64,000 nt of DNA from positions 1 through 64,000 of the forward strand of contig NZ_MJLZ01000001.1 in the NCBI RefSeq assembly GCF_003666245.1. Reading direction: 5' to 3'. Position 1 is the first letter of the stretch. Each line of letters begins with the position of its first letter. The notes beneath the pieces are model-generated. The model made no database searches. It was given only the letters and a program-made list of their open reading frames with translations, and was not told the DNA's origin. The DNA comes from Brenneria alni (GTDB lineage: Bacteria > Pseudomonadota > Gammaproteobacteria > Enterobacterales > Enterobacteriaceae). The position numbers and the translations under genes are program-made. This document shows, piece after piece, positions 49,189 through 60,633 of the stretch.

Positions 49189-49635
49189 ATGGAAAAACAA
49201 CAGGGATTTACGCTGGTTGAACTGATGATCGTCATCGCGATTGTCGCCATTCTTAGCGCCATTGGCGTACCCGCTTATCAGGGGTATCTGCAAAAAGCGG
49301 CCCTGACTGATATGCTGCAAACAATGGCGTCATATAAAACCGCCATCGATCTTTGTGGATTAGAGAACGCGGCGTTTTCCACCTGCAACACGGGAAACCA
49401 GGGCATCCCCGCCAGTAAAACCTCGCGCTATGTCAGTGCGGTGAGCGTTAATCAGGGCATCATTACCTTAAACGGACAATCTACATTACAAGGGTTGCGC
49501 GTGGTGCTGACCCCCGTATGGGATTCAGAAGCCAGCACATCACGCTGGACAAAAAACTGCGCCACCGTAAGTAAAGCAGACAGTCTGCAATCCGCCTGTC
49601 GGGATGTTTTCCGTTTTGATGACACGGCGGGCTAA
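49189..49635 (+). CDS. ppdD: type IV prepilin PpdD
   Basis: The major type IVa prepilin. From ATG 49189 it has 148 residues (E. coli 146). It has a short basic leader MEKQQG, cleavage G^F by prepilin peptidase, then FTLVELMIVIAIVAILSAIG with the conserved Glu5. A C-terminal pair of cysteines closes the pilin loop (CATVSK...SACRDVFRFDD). The ATG has AGGAA eight bases upstream; a start at 49168 is less likely. It overlaps hofB by one base (TAATG) and forms the ppdD-hofB-hofC operon. Confidence 0.95.
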   Translation: MEKQQGFTLVELMIVIAIVAILSAIGVPAYQGYLQKAALTDMLQTMASYKTAIDLCGLENAAFSTCNTGNQGIPASKTSRYVSAVSVNQGIITLNGQSTLQGLRVVLTPVWDSEASTSRWTKNCATVSKADSLQSACRDVFRFDDTAG

Positions 49636-51089
49636 TGATGACTGACGCAGAACATCTTGCCAATGAACTACAAATACTATGTCACCGCCATCATGCTTTA
49701 CTGTTGAATATGGATGAGCAGGCCTTATCAGTTGCCATCAACGGTGCGCCTTCAGCGGAACTGATTGCTGCGCTGCGATTCGCCGGCAACCGCCGGATTT
49801 TGATAGAGCACTGGCCTCAGGCGAGGATGGAGCAGCAGCTTAATCCGGTAAAAACCATTGCGGAACCCATAGAGGCTTACCATGATGAAACAAATAGTCA
49901 CATTAGTGACGGTGACGAAGACAGCCCTGCGGTTCATTTTATCAATCAAACATTGCGTCTAGCCATTCAACGCCGCGCATCCGATATTCATTTTGAACCC
50001 TTGCTGACCTATTACCGCATTCGTTTGCGCATTGACGGCGTATTACAGGAAACAGCCGCCCCGCCAACTGAGTTGATCTCACGTATTACCGCCCGGCTGA
50101 AAATCATGGGCAAACTGAATATTGCCGAGCGGCGGCTACCGCAAGACGGGCAATTCAGCATTGTGCTTGACCAGCAGAGCTATTCGTTGCGCATTGCAAC
50201 ATTGCCGGTACAACATGGTGAAAAAGTGGTGCTGCGTATTCTCCAAACCCGACAGCAGGAATTGGCACTGGATAAACTGGGACTTTCGCCCGCCGATCTG
50301 GATCGATTCATCCAGGTGCTCAGTGCTCCGCAAGGTATGATTTTAGTGACAGGTCCCACCGGGAGCGGCAAAACCGTTACGCTGTACAGCGCCATCCGCT
50401 GGCTGAACAATATCAGCCGAAACATCTGTAGCGTAGAAGACCCCATTGAAATTCCCTTGCCGGGTATCAATCAGACGGCAATCAATCCTAAAGCCGATCT
50501 GGATTTTAGCCGCATATTACGAGCGCTGCTACGCCAGGACCCGGATGTCATCATGGTTGGCGAAATCCGCGATACAGAAACCGCTGAAATCGCCGTCAAA
50601 GCCGCACAAACCGGGCATCTGGTGATGTCCACGCTGCATACCAATTCTGCGGTAGAAACCCTGACCCGGCTGAGTCATCTCGGCATACCGGGCTACCTGA
50701 TCGCCGCCGCGCTGAAACTGGTGATTGCTCAACGTCTGGTTCGACGTTTGTGTCCCCACTGTAAAACTCAGGCCGAACCACTCTCTCATCTTCCAACCAC
50801 GCTATGGCGCGGCCCGCTGAATAACTGGCAAGCCAACGGCTGTAGTCACTGTCTGTCCGGCTATTACGACCGTATTGCTATCTATGAATTGCTGATCATT
50901 ACACCTGAGCTACAGCAAGCGCTGGCAAATAATGCCGACAGCAATCAGCTATCCCAACTCTCGCGTCCGTCGGCTTCCCCTACATTGTTCACTGCCGGAT
51001 TATCACTGGTTAATGAAGGCGTGACGTCAATAACAGAGATTTATCGGGTTGTTGGCGAAGACATCCTGCCTCAAGAGAATGCGTCATGA
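49635..51089 (+). CDS. hofB: type IV pilus assembly ATPase HofB (GspE/PilB family)
   Basis: The cytoplasmic motor for pilus extension, 484 residues. Walker A is GPTGSGKT (~240), the Asp box is VEDPIEIPL, Walker B RQDPDVIMVGEIRD and the His box GHLVMSTLHTN. A tetracysteine zinc site (CPHC...CSHC, ~374-415) is typical of PilB/GspE. It is longer than E. coli HofB (461), mainly in the N-terminal linker. ATG 49635 or 49638 are both possible. It overlaps hofC by 4 bases. Confidence 0.95.
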   Translation: MMTDAEHLANELQILCHRHHALLLNMDEQALSVAINGAPSAELIAALRFAGNRRILIEHWPQARMEQQLNPVKTIAEPIEAYHDETNSHISDGDEDSPAVHFINQTLRLAIQRRASDIHFEPLLTYYRIRLRIDGVLQETAAPPTELISRITARLKIMGKLNIAERRLPQDGQFSIVLDQQSYSLRIATLPVQHGEKVVLRILQTRQQELALDKLGLSPADLDRFIQVLSAPQGMILVTGPTGSGKTVTLYSAIRWLNNISRNICSVEDPIEIPLPGINQTAINPKADLDFSRILRALLRQDPDVIMVGEIRDTETAEIAVKAAQTGHLVMSTLHTNSAVETLTRLSHLGIPGYLIAAALKLVIAQRLVRRLCPHCKTQAEPLSHLPTTLWRGPLNNWQANGCSHCLSGYYDRIAIYELLIITPELQQALANNADSNQLSQLSRPSASPTLFTAGLSLVNEGVTSITEIYRVVGEDILPQENAS

Positions 51090-52291
51090 AACTGGAGCGC
51101 TTATATCACTGGCAGGCCGTCACACCGGAAGGAACATTAGCCCACGGAGAAATCATCAGCTCCCATCGACAACAAGCCTATACACGCTTAATTACTCAGG
51201 GATATCAGCCTTTATTGCTGAAGACAGGCCAGTATCTGTCACAACGTTATTGGAAAGGGGAACAACTCAGCGAGCTTATCAAACAATTAGCGACGCTTTT
51301 ACAGGCAGGACTTCCTTTACTGGAGGCCCTCCAACTGGTGGCTGAACAGCATGAACGTCCAGGCTGGCGTTGTGTCCTAAGGGAAATCAGTGACAAGATT
51401 GCACAAGGGAAGTCACTTTCCGAAACACTGACGGATTATCCGCATATCTTTCCCGTCATCTATCGTTCTCTGATCGCTGTGGGCGAGCTGACAGGAAAAA
51501 TCGATGAATGCTGCCTCCAACTGGCCCTGCAACAGGAAAGGCAATCTCAGCTACACCAGAAGGTTATCAAGGCACTGCGTTATCCCTGCTTTGTATTAAT
51601 CATTGCCACGCTGGTCAGCGTATTGATGCTGACATTGGTGTTACCGGAATTTTCCAGTCTGTATGCGTCTTTCGACACGCCGCTGCCCTGGTTTACCCAA
51701 CAGTTACTTAATATGGCGGACTGGATAGCCAATTATGGTTTAGCGGGTCTGATCGCCACATTGGCCGCGTTACTGAGTTATTTCAACTTACGACAGCGCA
51801 AATCGGTCTGGCGGGAAAAGGAACAGACATGGCTACTAAAGTTGCCCGTCATCTCGAATCTGATTCGCGGTAACTGCCTGAGCCAGATATTTAATGTACT
51901 GGCCATGACGCAACACGCAGGGCTGACATTGCCCGCAGGATTAGACGCCGCCGCCACCATCCACCACCCCGTTTATCAGGCCGCCCTCCAGCAGATACAA
52001 ATACAGATCCATCAAGGCATAACCCTGCATCACGCGACACGGCAATTTGTCACGCTGTTTCCCGCACCTTGTCAGCAGCTCATTCAAGTGGGGGAGGAAA
52101 CCGGGGCATTAGATACCTTGTTTAGGCAATTAGCACAGTGGCATGAGAGAAAAACACAACAGCAGGCAGAAACACTGACTCAAACACTGGAACCCGTGCT
52201 TATGCTGATTGTCGGGGGGATGGTCGGTACACTAGTGATTGGCATGTATTTGCCTATTTTTCAACTGGGTAATGTATTGGCCGGTGCCTGA
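51086..52291 (+). CDS. hofC: type IV pilus inner-membrane platform protein HofC (GspF/PilC family)
   Basis: A 401-residue platform protein (E. coli 400) with two T2SSF domains (~62-185 and ~265-390) and three membrane segments (~165-187, 214-235, 370-392). The conserved GxxLPEA-type segment is visible as LLQAGLPLLEALQLVAEQH, and VGEETGALDTLF lies near 335. It starts as ATGA overlapping hofB. It is convergent with guaC, 55 bases away, with only a weak ATAACC/GGTTAT pair between. Confidence 0.95.
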   Translation: MKLERLYHWQAVTPEGTLAHGEIISSHRQQAYTRLITQGYQPLLLKTGQYLSQRYWKGEQLSELIKQLATLLQAGLPLLEALQLVAEQHERPGWRCVLREISDKIAQGKSLSETLTDYPHIFPVIYRSLIAVGELTGKIDECCLQLALQQERQSQLHQKVIKALRYPCFVLIIATLVSVLMLTLVLPEFSSLYASFDTPLPWFTQQLLNMADWIANYGLAGLIATLAALLSYFNLRQRKSVWREKEQTWLLKLPVISNLIRGNCLSQIFNVLAMTQHAGLTLPAGLDAAATIHHPVYQAALQQIQIQIHQGITLHHATRQFVTLFPAPCQQLIQVGEETGALDTLFRQLAQWHERKTQQQAETLTQTLEPVLMLIVGGMVGTLVIGMYLPIFQLGNVLAGA

Positions 52292-52346
52292 ACCAGCCAA
52301 TACCATCATCATCAGTCCACATAACCACCTGGCGGAGGGTTATCCG

Positions 52347-53387
52347 TCAACCATTGAAAACGCGGTTTTCCTGCTCGGCAACGCGAATAAATGTGGTGCG
52401 CTTAGTCAGTTCTTTCAAACGTGAAGCGCCAACATAAGTACAGGCAGAGCGTAATCCGCCAAGAATATCACGCACAGTGCTATCAACCGGGCCCCGCAAC
52501 GGCAATTTGACCGTTTTCCCTTCGGCTGCACGGTACTCCGCAACACCACCGACATGGCGTTCCATTGCTGAAGCTGAACTCATCCCATAGAACAGCATCA
52601 TTTTTTCGCCGTTCTCTTCAACAATGGTGCCTTCACATTCATCGTGCCCGGCCAGCATTCCCCCCAACATGACAAAATCAGCGCCACCGCCAAACGCTTT
52701 TGCCACATCGCCCGGCGCCGAACAGCCGCCATCACTGACGATCTGCCCCCCCAGACCATGTGCGGCGTCGGCACACTCAATCACCGCGGAAAGCTGTGGA
52801 TAGCCAACACCCGTCTTAACACGGGTGGTACAGACAGAACCGGGGCCAATACCGACTTTAACGATATCCGCGCCAGACAGAAGCAGCTCTTCGACCATTT
52901 CACCCGTCACAACGTTACCCGCGCAAATCACGTTGTCCGGGCAGGCCTCACGCGCTTTTTGCAGAAACGTGACAAAATGCTCGGAGTAACCATTGGCGAC
53001 ATCAATACAAATAAACTTCAGCTCCGGCGACAACGCCAGAATTTTTTTCAATTTGATGAAGTCCGCTTCCGACGTACCGGTTGACACCATAACGTGGCGT
53101 AACACAGACACGGATGAACGTTGAACAAACTGCGTCCATTGCTCCAGCGAATAATGTTTGTGGACCGCCGTCAATACATCAAATGATGCCAGCGTCTCTG
53201 CCATACGGAACGTACCTACGGTATCCATATTAGCGGCGATAATCGGTACGCCAGACCAGTCACACCCGGCGTGGAGAAAAGTGAATTGACGCTCAAGCTC
53301 AACATCAGAACGGCTTTTAAGGGTAGAACGCTTAGGTCGGATGAGTACGTCTTTAAAGCCTAACTTTACGTCTTCTTCAATACGCAT
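52347..53387 (-). CDS. guaC: GMP reductase
   Basis: GuaC reductively deaminates GMP to IMP with NADPH. The product has 346 residues (E. coli 347) and starts [22 protein letters not shown]. The catalytic cysteine is in [17 protein letters not shown], and the phosphate-binding part is [28 protein letters not shown]. It is divergent from coaE across a 231-base gap. Confidence 0.97.
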   Translation of the reverse strand: MRIEEDVKLGFKDVLIRPKRSTLKSRSDVELERQFTFLHAGCDWSGVPIIAANMDTVGTFRMAETLASFDVLTAVHKHYSLEQWTQFVQRSSVSVLRHVMVSTGTSEADFIKLKKILALSPELKFICIDVANGYSEHFVTFLQKAREACPDNVICAGNVVTGEMVEELLLSGADIVKVGIGPGSVCTTRVKTGVGYPQLSAVIECADAAHGLGGQIVSDGGCSAPGDVAKAFGGGADFVMLGGMLAGHDECEGTIVEENGEKMMLFYGMSSASAMERHVGGVAEYRAAEGKTVKLPLRGPVDSTVRDILGGLRSACTYVGASRLKELTKRTTFIRVAEQENRVFNG

Positions 53388-53618
53388 GAGGTTTGAATTC
53401 CTGGTTAGTGGCGACGATTCGCAAAAGTTGTGATCGGCGTGATTAATACCATTCCCAGTGACGTTATCATACGCGGGAATAATCCTACGACAAGACTGCG
53501 AATTTACCTTTATTTGGGATAAAATCGACTAAATTTACTTATACCAAAATCGATGAAATTGCCGCAACAACGCGACAGCTTCAGGCAAACAGGTATATTA
53601 ACGTTCAGAATAGGCGTA

Positions 53619-54245
53619 ATGACATATATCGTAGCCTTAACCGGTGGCATCGGCAGTGGGAAAAGCACGGTAGCCGATGAGTTTTACAAACTCGGGGTAA
53701 CTATCATTGATGCGGATATCATTGCGCGTCAGGTGGTTGAACCGGGGAAACATGCGCTGGAAGCTATCAGATTGCGGTTTGGCGACCCTTTCCTCAACGC
53801 CGATGGTTCCTTGAATCGTGCGGCGTTGCGTCAGAAAATCTTTTCCTCGCCGGAGGATAAACAATGGGTGAATAATCTGTTACATCCATTGATTCATACA
53901 GAAACACAGTCTCAATTTCAGGAATTGACCGATCCCTATGTCTTGTGGGTTGTGCCATTACTGATAGAGAATGGTTTGCAACAACTAGCCCAACGTGTTC
54001 TGGTTGTCGATGTGAGCCGGGATACTCAGCTTGAACGCACCCTTGCCCGAGATGGGATCAGTCGTCAACAAGCAGAAAATATACTGGCAGCTCAGGCTAC
54101 CCGCGAACAGCGATTAGCCTATGCCGATGATATTATTGATAATAACCGTAGCCAAAGAGACCTTGCTCAACGGGTTGCGCAATTACATCGCCGTTACCTT
54201 GAGCTGGCTGCCTCAGCCGCTGACAGGATTACTAAGAATGAGTGA
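53619..54245 (+). CDS. coaE: dephospho-CoA kinase
   Basis: CoaE phosphorylates dephospho-CoA, the last step of CoA synthesis. From ATG 53619 ([17 protein letters not shown]) it has 208 residues, near E. coli (206). The P-loop is GGIGSGKST; the acceptor-site [13 protein letters not shown] and lid region [20 protein letters not shown] are present. A longer frame to 53553 has no family support. It overlaps zapD by 8 bases. Confidence 0.96.
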   Translation: MTYIVALTGGIGSGKSTVADEFYKLGVTIIDADIIARQVVEPGKHALEAIRLRFGDPFLNADGSLNRAALRQKIFSSPEDKQWVNNLLHPLIHTETQSQFQELTDPYVLWVVPLLIENGLQQLAQRVLVVDVSRDTQLERTLARDGISRQQAENILAAQATREQRLAYADDIIDNNRSQRDLAQRVAQLHRRYLELAASAADRITKNE

Positions 54246-54990
54246 CGCTTCCTCAGCCATTTTGTTTGAATATCCTTTAAACGAGAAAACACGTACCTGG
54301 TTGCGTATTGAGTCATTGTTACAGCAGTTGCATCGCAACTATTCCCTGATCGACATGGGAAGCGCACTGACATTTTTTCGTTCCATTGCCGACCTGATGG
54401 ATGTGTTAGAACGCGGGGATGTTCGGACTGAACTATTAAAAGAGATGGAACGCCAGCAGCAAAAATTACTGCAATGGAGTGACGTTCCCGGTGTTGATAT
54501 GGAGCGAATCCATGCCCTGCGTCGCCAGTTAAAAGAACTATCAACTGCGCTGATGGCCGCACCGCGGATGGGACAAATATTGCGGGAAGATCGTTTGATC
54601 GGCATGGTTCGTCAGCGGATCAGTATACCGGGAGGATGTTGCAGTTTCGATTTACCTACACTGCATATCTGGCTTCATCAGCCACAGGAACAGCGCGAGC
54701 AGTTGGTTTCCAGCTGGCTGAACTCATTGGCGCCGCTAAAAAAATCGCTGGATATGGTACTGGAACTGATTCGCCATTCTGCCACCTTCCGTTCGCAGAT
54801 TAGTCTGAACGGCTTCTATCAGGATAATGCCTCCGAGGCCGATCTATTACGCTTGCGCATCGATTTGGCTTATCAGCTCTACCCGCAAATTTCTGGTCAT
54901 AAAACACGCTATGCTATCCGCTTTTTATCTCTGGATAGTGATAATGGGCAAATCCCCCCCCGTTTAGCGTTTGAGTTGGCCTGTTGTTAA
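54238..54990 (+). CDS. zapD: cell division protein ZapD
   Basis: ZapD cross-links FtsZ filaments and stabilises the Z ring. The 250 residues from ATG 54238 match E. coli ZapD (247) from [18 protein letters not shown] to the end FELACC. The block [21 protein letters not shown] is diagnostic. It overlaps the end of coaE and is followed 24 bases later by yacG, giving the coaE-zapD-yacG operon. Confidence 0.96.
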   Translation: MSDASSAILFEYPLNEKTRTWLRIESLLQQLHRNYSLIDMGSALTFFRSIADLMDVLERGDVRTELLKEMERQQQKLLQWSDVPGVDMERIHALRRQLKELSTALMAAPRMGQILREDRLIGMVRQRISIPGGCCSFDLPTLHIWLHQPQEQREQLVSSWLNSLAPLKKSLDMVLELIRHSATFRSQISLNGFYQDNASEADLLRLRIDLAYQLYPQISGHKTRYAIRFLSLDSDNGQIPPRLAFELACC

Positions 54991-55014
54991 AATGAAATAT
55001 GTTAAGAGAATCTC

Positions 55015-55212
55015 ATGAATAATGACGTCACCACAGTAAAATGCCCGACCTGCAAGAAAATGGTTATTTGGAATAAGAAAAGCGTTTATCGCCCTTTTTG
55101 CAGCAAGCGCTGCCAGCTCATCGACCTCGGTGAATGGGCTGACGAGGAAAAACGTATCCCCAGCAATGACATCGTTTCAGACAGCGAAGAGTGGAGTGAA
55201 CCGCAACAGTAA
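55015..55212 (+). CDS. yacG: DNA gyrase inhibitor YacG
   Basis: A 65-residue zinc protein that binds GyrB and inhibits gyrase in E. coli. The four zinc cysteines are in CPTCKK (~residues 9-12) and FCSKRCQL (~28-33). The conserved [13 protein letters not shown] follows. It is the last gene of the coaE-zapD-yacG operon and convergent with mutT. Confidence 0.96.
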   Translation: MNNDVTTVKCPTCKKMVIWNKKSVYRPFCSKRCQLIDLGEWADEEKRIPSNDIVSDSEEWSEPQQ

Positions 55213-55262
55213 AGGACATTGCCGCGGTTTAATGGTAAAGGCAGGCGTTTTCAAGAAAACGG

Positions 55263-55658
55263 TTAATTAGATTTCAACCAGCGGATCATTTCCGCATTCG
55301 CTGGAGGAAATTCATCTTCCAGCAACTCGTCTGCACGCAGCCAGCGGGAAGCCTGTCCTTCACGACCGTAAGGATCGCCTTTCCAGCACTCCACCAGAAA
55401 AAAATGCAGTGTGATCATTCGTTCCGACGTAGAGAAAGTTTTTGTATTTAAAGGCTGCGGGTTTTCCGCCTTAATCCCCGTCTCTTCACGCAACTCACGA
55501 ATTAACGCCTGCTCAGGGGTTTCTCCCGTTTCGACTTTACCGCCGGGAAACTCCCACATCCCCGCCATATGAACACCTTCCGGTCTACGAGCAATAAAAA
55601 AGCGTTGTTCAGCATTGCGAATAATACCTACCGCAACGGATAACTGTTTTTGCACCAT
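55263..55658 (-). CDS. mutT: 8-oxo-dGTP diphosphatase MutT
   Basis: MutT hydrolyses 8-oxo-dGTP to prevent A:T to C:G mutations. From ATG 55658 (MVQKQLSVAVGII) it has 131 residues (E. coli 129), with AGGAAA eight bases upstream. The Nudix box GGKVETGETPEQALIRELRE followed by ETGI is intact. It lies downstream of secA on the same strand, separated by a terminator. Confidence 0.96.
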   Translation of the reverse strand: MVQKQLSVAVGIIRNAEQRFFIARRPEGVHMAGMWEFPGGKVETGETPEQALIRELREETGIKAENPQPLNTKTFSTSERMITLHFFLVECWKGDPYGREGQASRWLRADELLEDEFPPANAEMIRWLKSN

Positions 55659-55676
55659 GATATTTCCTATCAAGTA

Positions 55677-55699
55677 AAAGGCGGTCTGTGACCGCCTTT
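55677..55699 (-). terminator. terminator between secA and mutT
   Basis: AAAGGCGGTC / GACCGCCTTT form a perfect 10-base stem with a three-base loop, 40 bases past secA, followed on the minus strand by TTTTAC. It probably separates secA from mutT expression. Confidence 0.8.
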
Positions 55700-55738
55700 C
55701 TATTATTACTCACTTCATATTAATCAATTCACAATCGG

Positions 55739-58441
55739 TTACTTCTGTAAACGACCGTGGCATTGCTTATATTTTTTCCCGGAACCGCAGGGACAGGAAT
55801 CGTTGCGACCGATCTTGCGTTCCGCCTGAACAGGCACACCGGTATCCAGACTGGCTTCCTCCTGGTGACTCAACTGCTGCTGGCGTGCCAGACGCTCTGC
55901 TTCTTCACGACGCTGCTGCTCTAGCACTTCAATCTCTTCCGGCATACGAACCTGTACTTTACTCAACGTACTGATCACTTCATATTTCAATGATTCCAGC
56001 ATGGCGGCAAACATGGCGAAAGACTCACGCTTATATTCCTGCTTGGGATCTTTCTGCGCATAGCCACGCAGATGAATACCCTGACGCAGGTAGTCCATTG
56101 CCGCCAGATGCTCTTTCCACAGGGAGTCCAGCGTTTGTAACATAACGCCTTTCTCAAAGTTGCGCATGACCTCGCTGCCCACAACTTCTTCTTTACGTTG
56201 ATAAACTTCAACCGCCTGCTGGAAAATGCGTTCACGCAGCGTCTCTTCATGCAGTTCTGGCTCTTTATCCAGCCATTCTTTAATCGGCATATCCAGATCA
56301 AAATCATTTTTCAGACGTTGCTCAAGACCTTCGGTATCCCACATTTCTTCCAGCGATTGCGGCGGTATATAGCTATCAATGGTCACTTTGAAAACATCTT
56401 CACGGATACTGTTGATGGTTTCACTGATATCAGAAACGTCCAGCAATTCGTTACGCTGAGAGTAAATTGCCCGGCGCTGATCGTTGGCGACATCATCATA
56501 CTCAAGCAATTGCTTACGAATATCGAAGTTACGGCTTTCTACTTTACGTTGCGCATTGGCAATCGCTTTAGTTACCCAGGGATGTTCAATCGCCTCACCG
56601 GGTTTCATACCCAGTTTACGCATCATGTTGGAGACACGATCGGAAGCAAAAATACGCATCAGCGCATCTTCCATCGACAGATAGAAACGTGACGAACCCG
56701 GATCCCCCTGACGACCGGAACGGCCACGTAGCTGGTTATCGATACGACGGGATTCATGGCGTTCAGTGCCAATAATATGCAAACCGCCAGCCGCCAGCAC
56801 CGCATCATGGCGTTTCTGCCATTCCGCCTTGATTTCGGCTATCTGCGCTTCATCGGGGTTTTCCAACCGTGCGATTTCAGCCTGCCAGCTTCCGCCCAGT
56901 ACGATATCCGTACCACGACCGGCCATGTTGGTGGCGATGGTTACCGAACCGCTTTGTCCCGCCTGCGCGATGATATCCGCCTCCATCGCATGGAACTTGG
57001 CGTTCAGCACACTGTGCTTAATGCCCGCTTTATCCAACGCCTGAGAAACAACCTCTGATTTCTCAATGGAAATCGTACCAACCAGTACAGGCTGGCCTTT
57101 TACAGAACGCTCTTTGATATCCTCAATGATGGCATCAATCTTTTCACTTTCGGTCATATAGACCAGATCGGGCAGATCTTTACGGATCATCGGACGATTG
57201 GTAGGAACAACAATGGTATCCAGCTTATAAATCGAACTGAATTCAAAGGCTTCCGTATCCGCCGTGCCGGTCATACCGGCCAGTTTTTCATATAAACGGA
57301 AGTAATTCTGGAAAGTGATTGAGGCTAATGTCTGGTTCTCATTCTGAATAGCGACATTCTCTTTTGCTTCCACCGCCTGATGTAAACCATCCGACCAGCG
57401 ACGCCCTTGCATGGTACGCCCGGTGTGTTCATCCACGATAATCACTTCACCGTCTTTCACAATATAATCTACATCACGGGTGAACAGCACATGAGCACGC
57501 AATGCAGCCGTAACGTGATGCATCAGCATAATATTGGCAGGAGAGTACAGTGACTCCCCCTCTTCCATAATGCCTTCTCTCACCAGCAGTTCTTCGACTA
57601 ACACCAGACCGCGCTCGGTCAGGTTAACCTGACGCGCTTTCTCATCAACAGAGAAGTGACCCTCACCGTGGAACGTATCCGAATCCTCTTTCTCCTGACG
57701 AATCAGGTGAGGAATTATTTTGTTAACACGGATATAAAGTTCAGAGCTGTCTTCAGCTGGCCCGGAAATAATCAGCGGGGTACGGGCTTCATCGATCAGG
57801 ATGGAGTCAACCTCATCCACCAATGCATAATACAGTTTACGCTGTACGCGCTCTTCCGGGCTGAAGGCCATGTTGTCACGCAGATAGTCGAATCCGTATT
57901 CATTGTTAGTACCGTAAGTAATATCAGCAGCATAGGCTTCACGTTTAGCGGGCGCTGGCATTCCCGGCAGGTTGATGCCAACGCTCAATCCCAGAAACTC
58001 AAACAGTGGACGGTTATTTTCCGCATCACGCTGCGCCAGGTAATCATTCACCGTCACGACATGAACGCCGCGGCCAGTCAGTGCATTGAGATAAGCAGGT
58101 AGCGTCGCCGTCAGCGTTTTACCTTCACCAGTACGCATTTCAGCAATACACCGCTCATTCAACACCATCCCGCCGATTAACTGGACGTCAAAGTGGCGCA
58201 TACCGAACACACGTTTACTGGATTCACGCACCACGGCAAAGGCTTCTGGCAGCAGGCTCTCCAGTGATGCGCCTTTTTCCAGACGCTCACGGAATTCAAG
58301 CGTTTTGGCTTTCAACTCATCATCTGAAAGTTTTTCCATATCGGCTTCCAGACGATTAATCACCTCAACATTCTTACGCATGCGGCGCAGAGTACGATCG
58401 TTACGACTACCAAAAATTTTGGTTAATATATTCAAGGCCAT
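55739..58441 (-). CDS. secA: preprotein translocase ATPase SecA
   Basis: SecA drives secretory proteins through SecYEG. From ATG 58441 ([16 protein letters not shown]) it has 900 residues (E. coli 901). Walker A is MRTGEGKT (~102), the DEVDS Walker B ~209, [10 protein letters not shown] ~505, and the C-terminal zinc/SecB-binding tail is [14 protein letters not shown] longer frame to 58492 has no family support. Its translation is expected to be controlled by SecM arrest upstream. Confidence 0.97.
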   Translation of the reverse strand: MALNILTKIFGSRNDRTLRRMRKNVEVINRLEADMEKLSDDELKAKTLEFRERLEKGASLESLLPEAFAVVRESSKRVFGMRHFDVQLIGGMVLNERCIAEMRTGEGKTLTATLPAYLNALTGRGVHVVTVNDYLAQRDAENNRPLFEFLGLSVGINLPGMPAPAKREAYAADITYGTNNEYGFDYLRDNMAFSPEERVQRKLYYALVDEVDSILIDEARTPLIISGPAEDSSELYIRVNKIIPHLIRQEKEDSDTFHGEGHFSVDEKARQVNLTERGLVLVEELLVREGIMEEGESLYSPANIMLMHHVTAALRAHVLFTRDVDYIVKDGEVIIVDEHTGRTMQGRRWSDGLHQAVEAKENVAIQNENQTLASITFQNYFRLYEKLAGMTGTADTEAFEFSSIYKLDTIVVPTNRPMIRKDLPDLVYMTESEKIDAIIEDIKERSVKGQPVLVGTISIEKSEVVSQALDKAGIKHSVLNAKFHAMEADIIAQAGQSGSVTIATNMAGRGTDIVLGGSWQAEIARLENPDEAQIAEIKAEWQKRHDAVLAAGGLHIIGTERHESRRIDNQLRGRSGRQGDPGSSRFYLSMEDALMRIFASDRVSNMMRKLGMKPGEAIEHPWVTKAIANAQRKVESRNFDIRKQLLEYDDVANDQRRAIYSQRNELLDVSDISETINSIREDVFKVTIDSYIPPQSLEEMWDTEGLEQRLKNDFDLDMPIKEWLDKEPELHEETLRERIFQQAVEVYQRKEEVVGSEVMRNFEKGVMLQTLDSLWKEHLAAMDYLRQGIHLRGYAQKDPKQEYKRESFAMFAAMLESLKYEVISTLSKVQVRMPEEIEVLEQQRREEAERLARQQQLSHQEEASLDTGVPVQAERKIGRNDSCPCGSGKKYKQCHGRLQK

Positions 58442-58539
58442 AATAATTTTTATCTCACAAATGCCACTCATCCAGCGGCGGTACAACATCAAAAGACTGG
58501 GGGAGAATCCTACAGCTGTTAATTAGCAATAAACCTTTT

Positions 58540-59052
58540 TCAGCTTTGGAAGCATGGACCGGCACGAATGCCGCAAACCTGGGCCAGCCAGATCCCCGCC
58601 TGATGATGTGTTGGAGGAAAAGAAGAGATTCGCCCTGTCTGGCGAATGATGGTTGGTAGTTTCTCTTCACGCGTTAATAACGCGTTTAACGTATCCAATA
58701 ACACCAGAGAATGCGAAGATAAGTCATCGACCAATGGCGCGTTAATCTGTTGTGGTGCAGTAAGTGCAAAAGAGAGGTGACGTATTACCGTACGGATGAC
58801 ATGCTGATGCCAGTAGTCCACGCCAAAAGAAGGTCGACGATGCGCTTCCTTCAACGCCACTAAATCGGTAAGGCTGAGTGAGGTACTGTCCTGGCGGCTG
58901 ACGCTGGAAGCAGAATTAGGTAACGGGGCCGGTTCCTGTGACTCATTCAGACTGCTAGGCAAGCCAAGACTCGCCGCGACCATCCCTAATAAGAGATGCG
59001 GCCAGAAATAACGTCTGCCAAATTGTCGCCAACGATTTAGAATACCGATCAC
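58540..59052 (-). CDS. secM: secretion monitor SecM
   Basis: SecM is an exported peptide whose own translation arrest exposes the secA ribosome-binding site when export is slow. I start it at GTG 59052 (170 residues, the E. coli length; IGILNRWRQFGRRYFWPHLLLGMVAASLGLP-type signal sequence). The arrest segment keeps W, GIRAGP and the final Pro. It reads IWLAQVCGIRAGP, where E. coli has VWISQAQGIRAGP, and the upstream Phe150 is His. The C-terminus is CFQS. The 98-base gap to secA contains the regulatory region. Confidence 0.93.
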   Translation of the reverse strand: MIGILNRWRQFGRRYFWPHLLLGMVAASLGLPSSLNESQEPAPLPNSASSVSRQDSTSLSLTDLVALKEAHRRPSFGVDYWHQHVIRTVIRHLSFALTAPQQINAPLVDDLSSHSLVLLDTLNALLTREEKLPTIIRQTGRISSFPPTHHQAGIWLAQVCGIRAGPCFQS

Positions 59053-59080
59053 TATTTTAATTTCCGTCGGAGCCTGATTT

Positions 59081-59608
59081 ATGCGTGATAGCCGCCCACA
59101 ATCACTGGAATCCCTATTTGATAACGCATCGGGTGCGGGTACTGGTCCACTGCGTGATGTGCAGCAGCGCGCTATCGCTTTACTAAAACTCAACCGAGCT
59201 GTACGTGGATTACTTCCCGCACCATTGCATCCCTGGTGCCGGGTTGCTAACTATCGGCAAGGGTTGCTGGTACTGGAAACCGCCAATGCTAACTGGTTGA
59301 TGCGGTTACGTTATGAACAACCAGCATTGCTCTCTGCATTACGCGCCCAAATATTACCATCATTGGCTTCAATCGACATCAGGATTAATCCGGCGCTCGC
59401 CGCAAAGGGACATGAAATGGTGAAAAACAGCCACATCAACACACCCGATAAGGCAGATATCAAGCCATTACGTCAGTTGAGTGAGCAAAGTGCGGAAACA
59501 TTAAGAAGTTTGGCCGATCACAGCCCGGAGAAATTACGCAAGATATTAGAACGACTGGCTTCATTGGCCGGAGAGAGTACCAGTAAAACCAGTCGTAATA
59601 AGAAATGA
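59081..59608 (+). CDS. dciA: DUF721/DciA-like protein
   Basis: A 175-residue protein with a DUF721 (DciA) N-terminal fold over about residues 20-105: LNRAVRGLLPAPLHPWCRVANYRQGLLVLETANANWLMRLR and ALLSALRAQILP, followed by a polar C-terminal tail rich in Ser/Lys/Gln. DciA proteins load or assist the DnaB helicase in bacteria lacking DnaC. In most Enterobacterales DnaC does this and DUF721 proteins are rudimentary. It is divergent from secM (28 bases apart) and convergent with lpxC, 5 bases away. The Trp of the classic VGxxL core is replaced, so it may not load helicase. Confidence 0.8.
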   Translation: MRDSRPQSLESLFDNASGAGTGPLRDVQQRAIALLKLNRAVRGLLPAPLHPWCRVANYRQGLLVLETANANWLMRLRYEQPALLSALRAQILPSLASIDIRINPALAAKGHEMVKNSHINTPDKADIKPLRQLSEQSAETLRSLADHSPEKLRKILERLASLAGESTSKTSRNKK

Positions 59609-59613
59609 CTACG

Positions 59614-60564
<951 letters not shown>

Positions 60565-60633
60565 CTAGCATATACCAGATTCGGCGGGACAGTTTAGCAC
60601 AAAGAGCGGAGATTCCAACGTCATATAGCGGTA

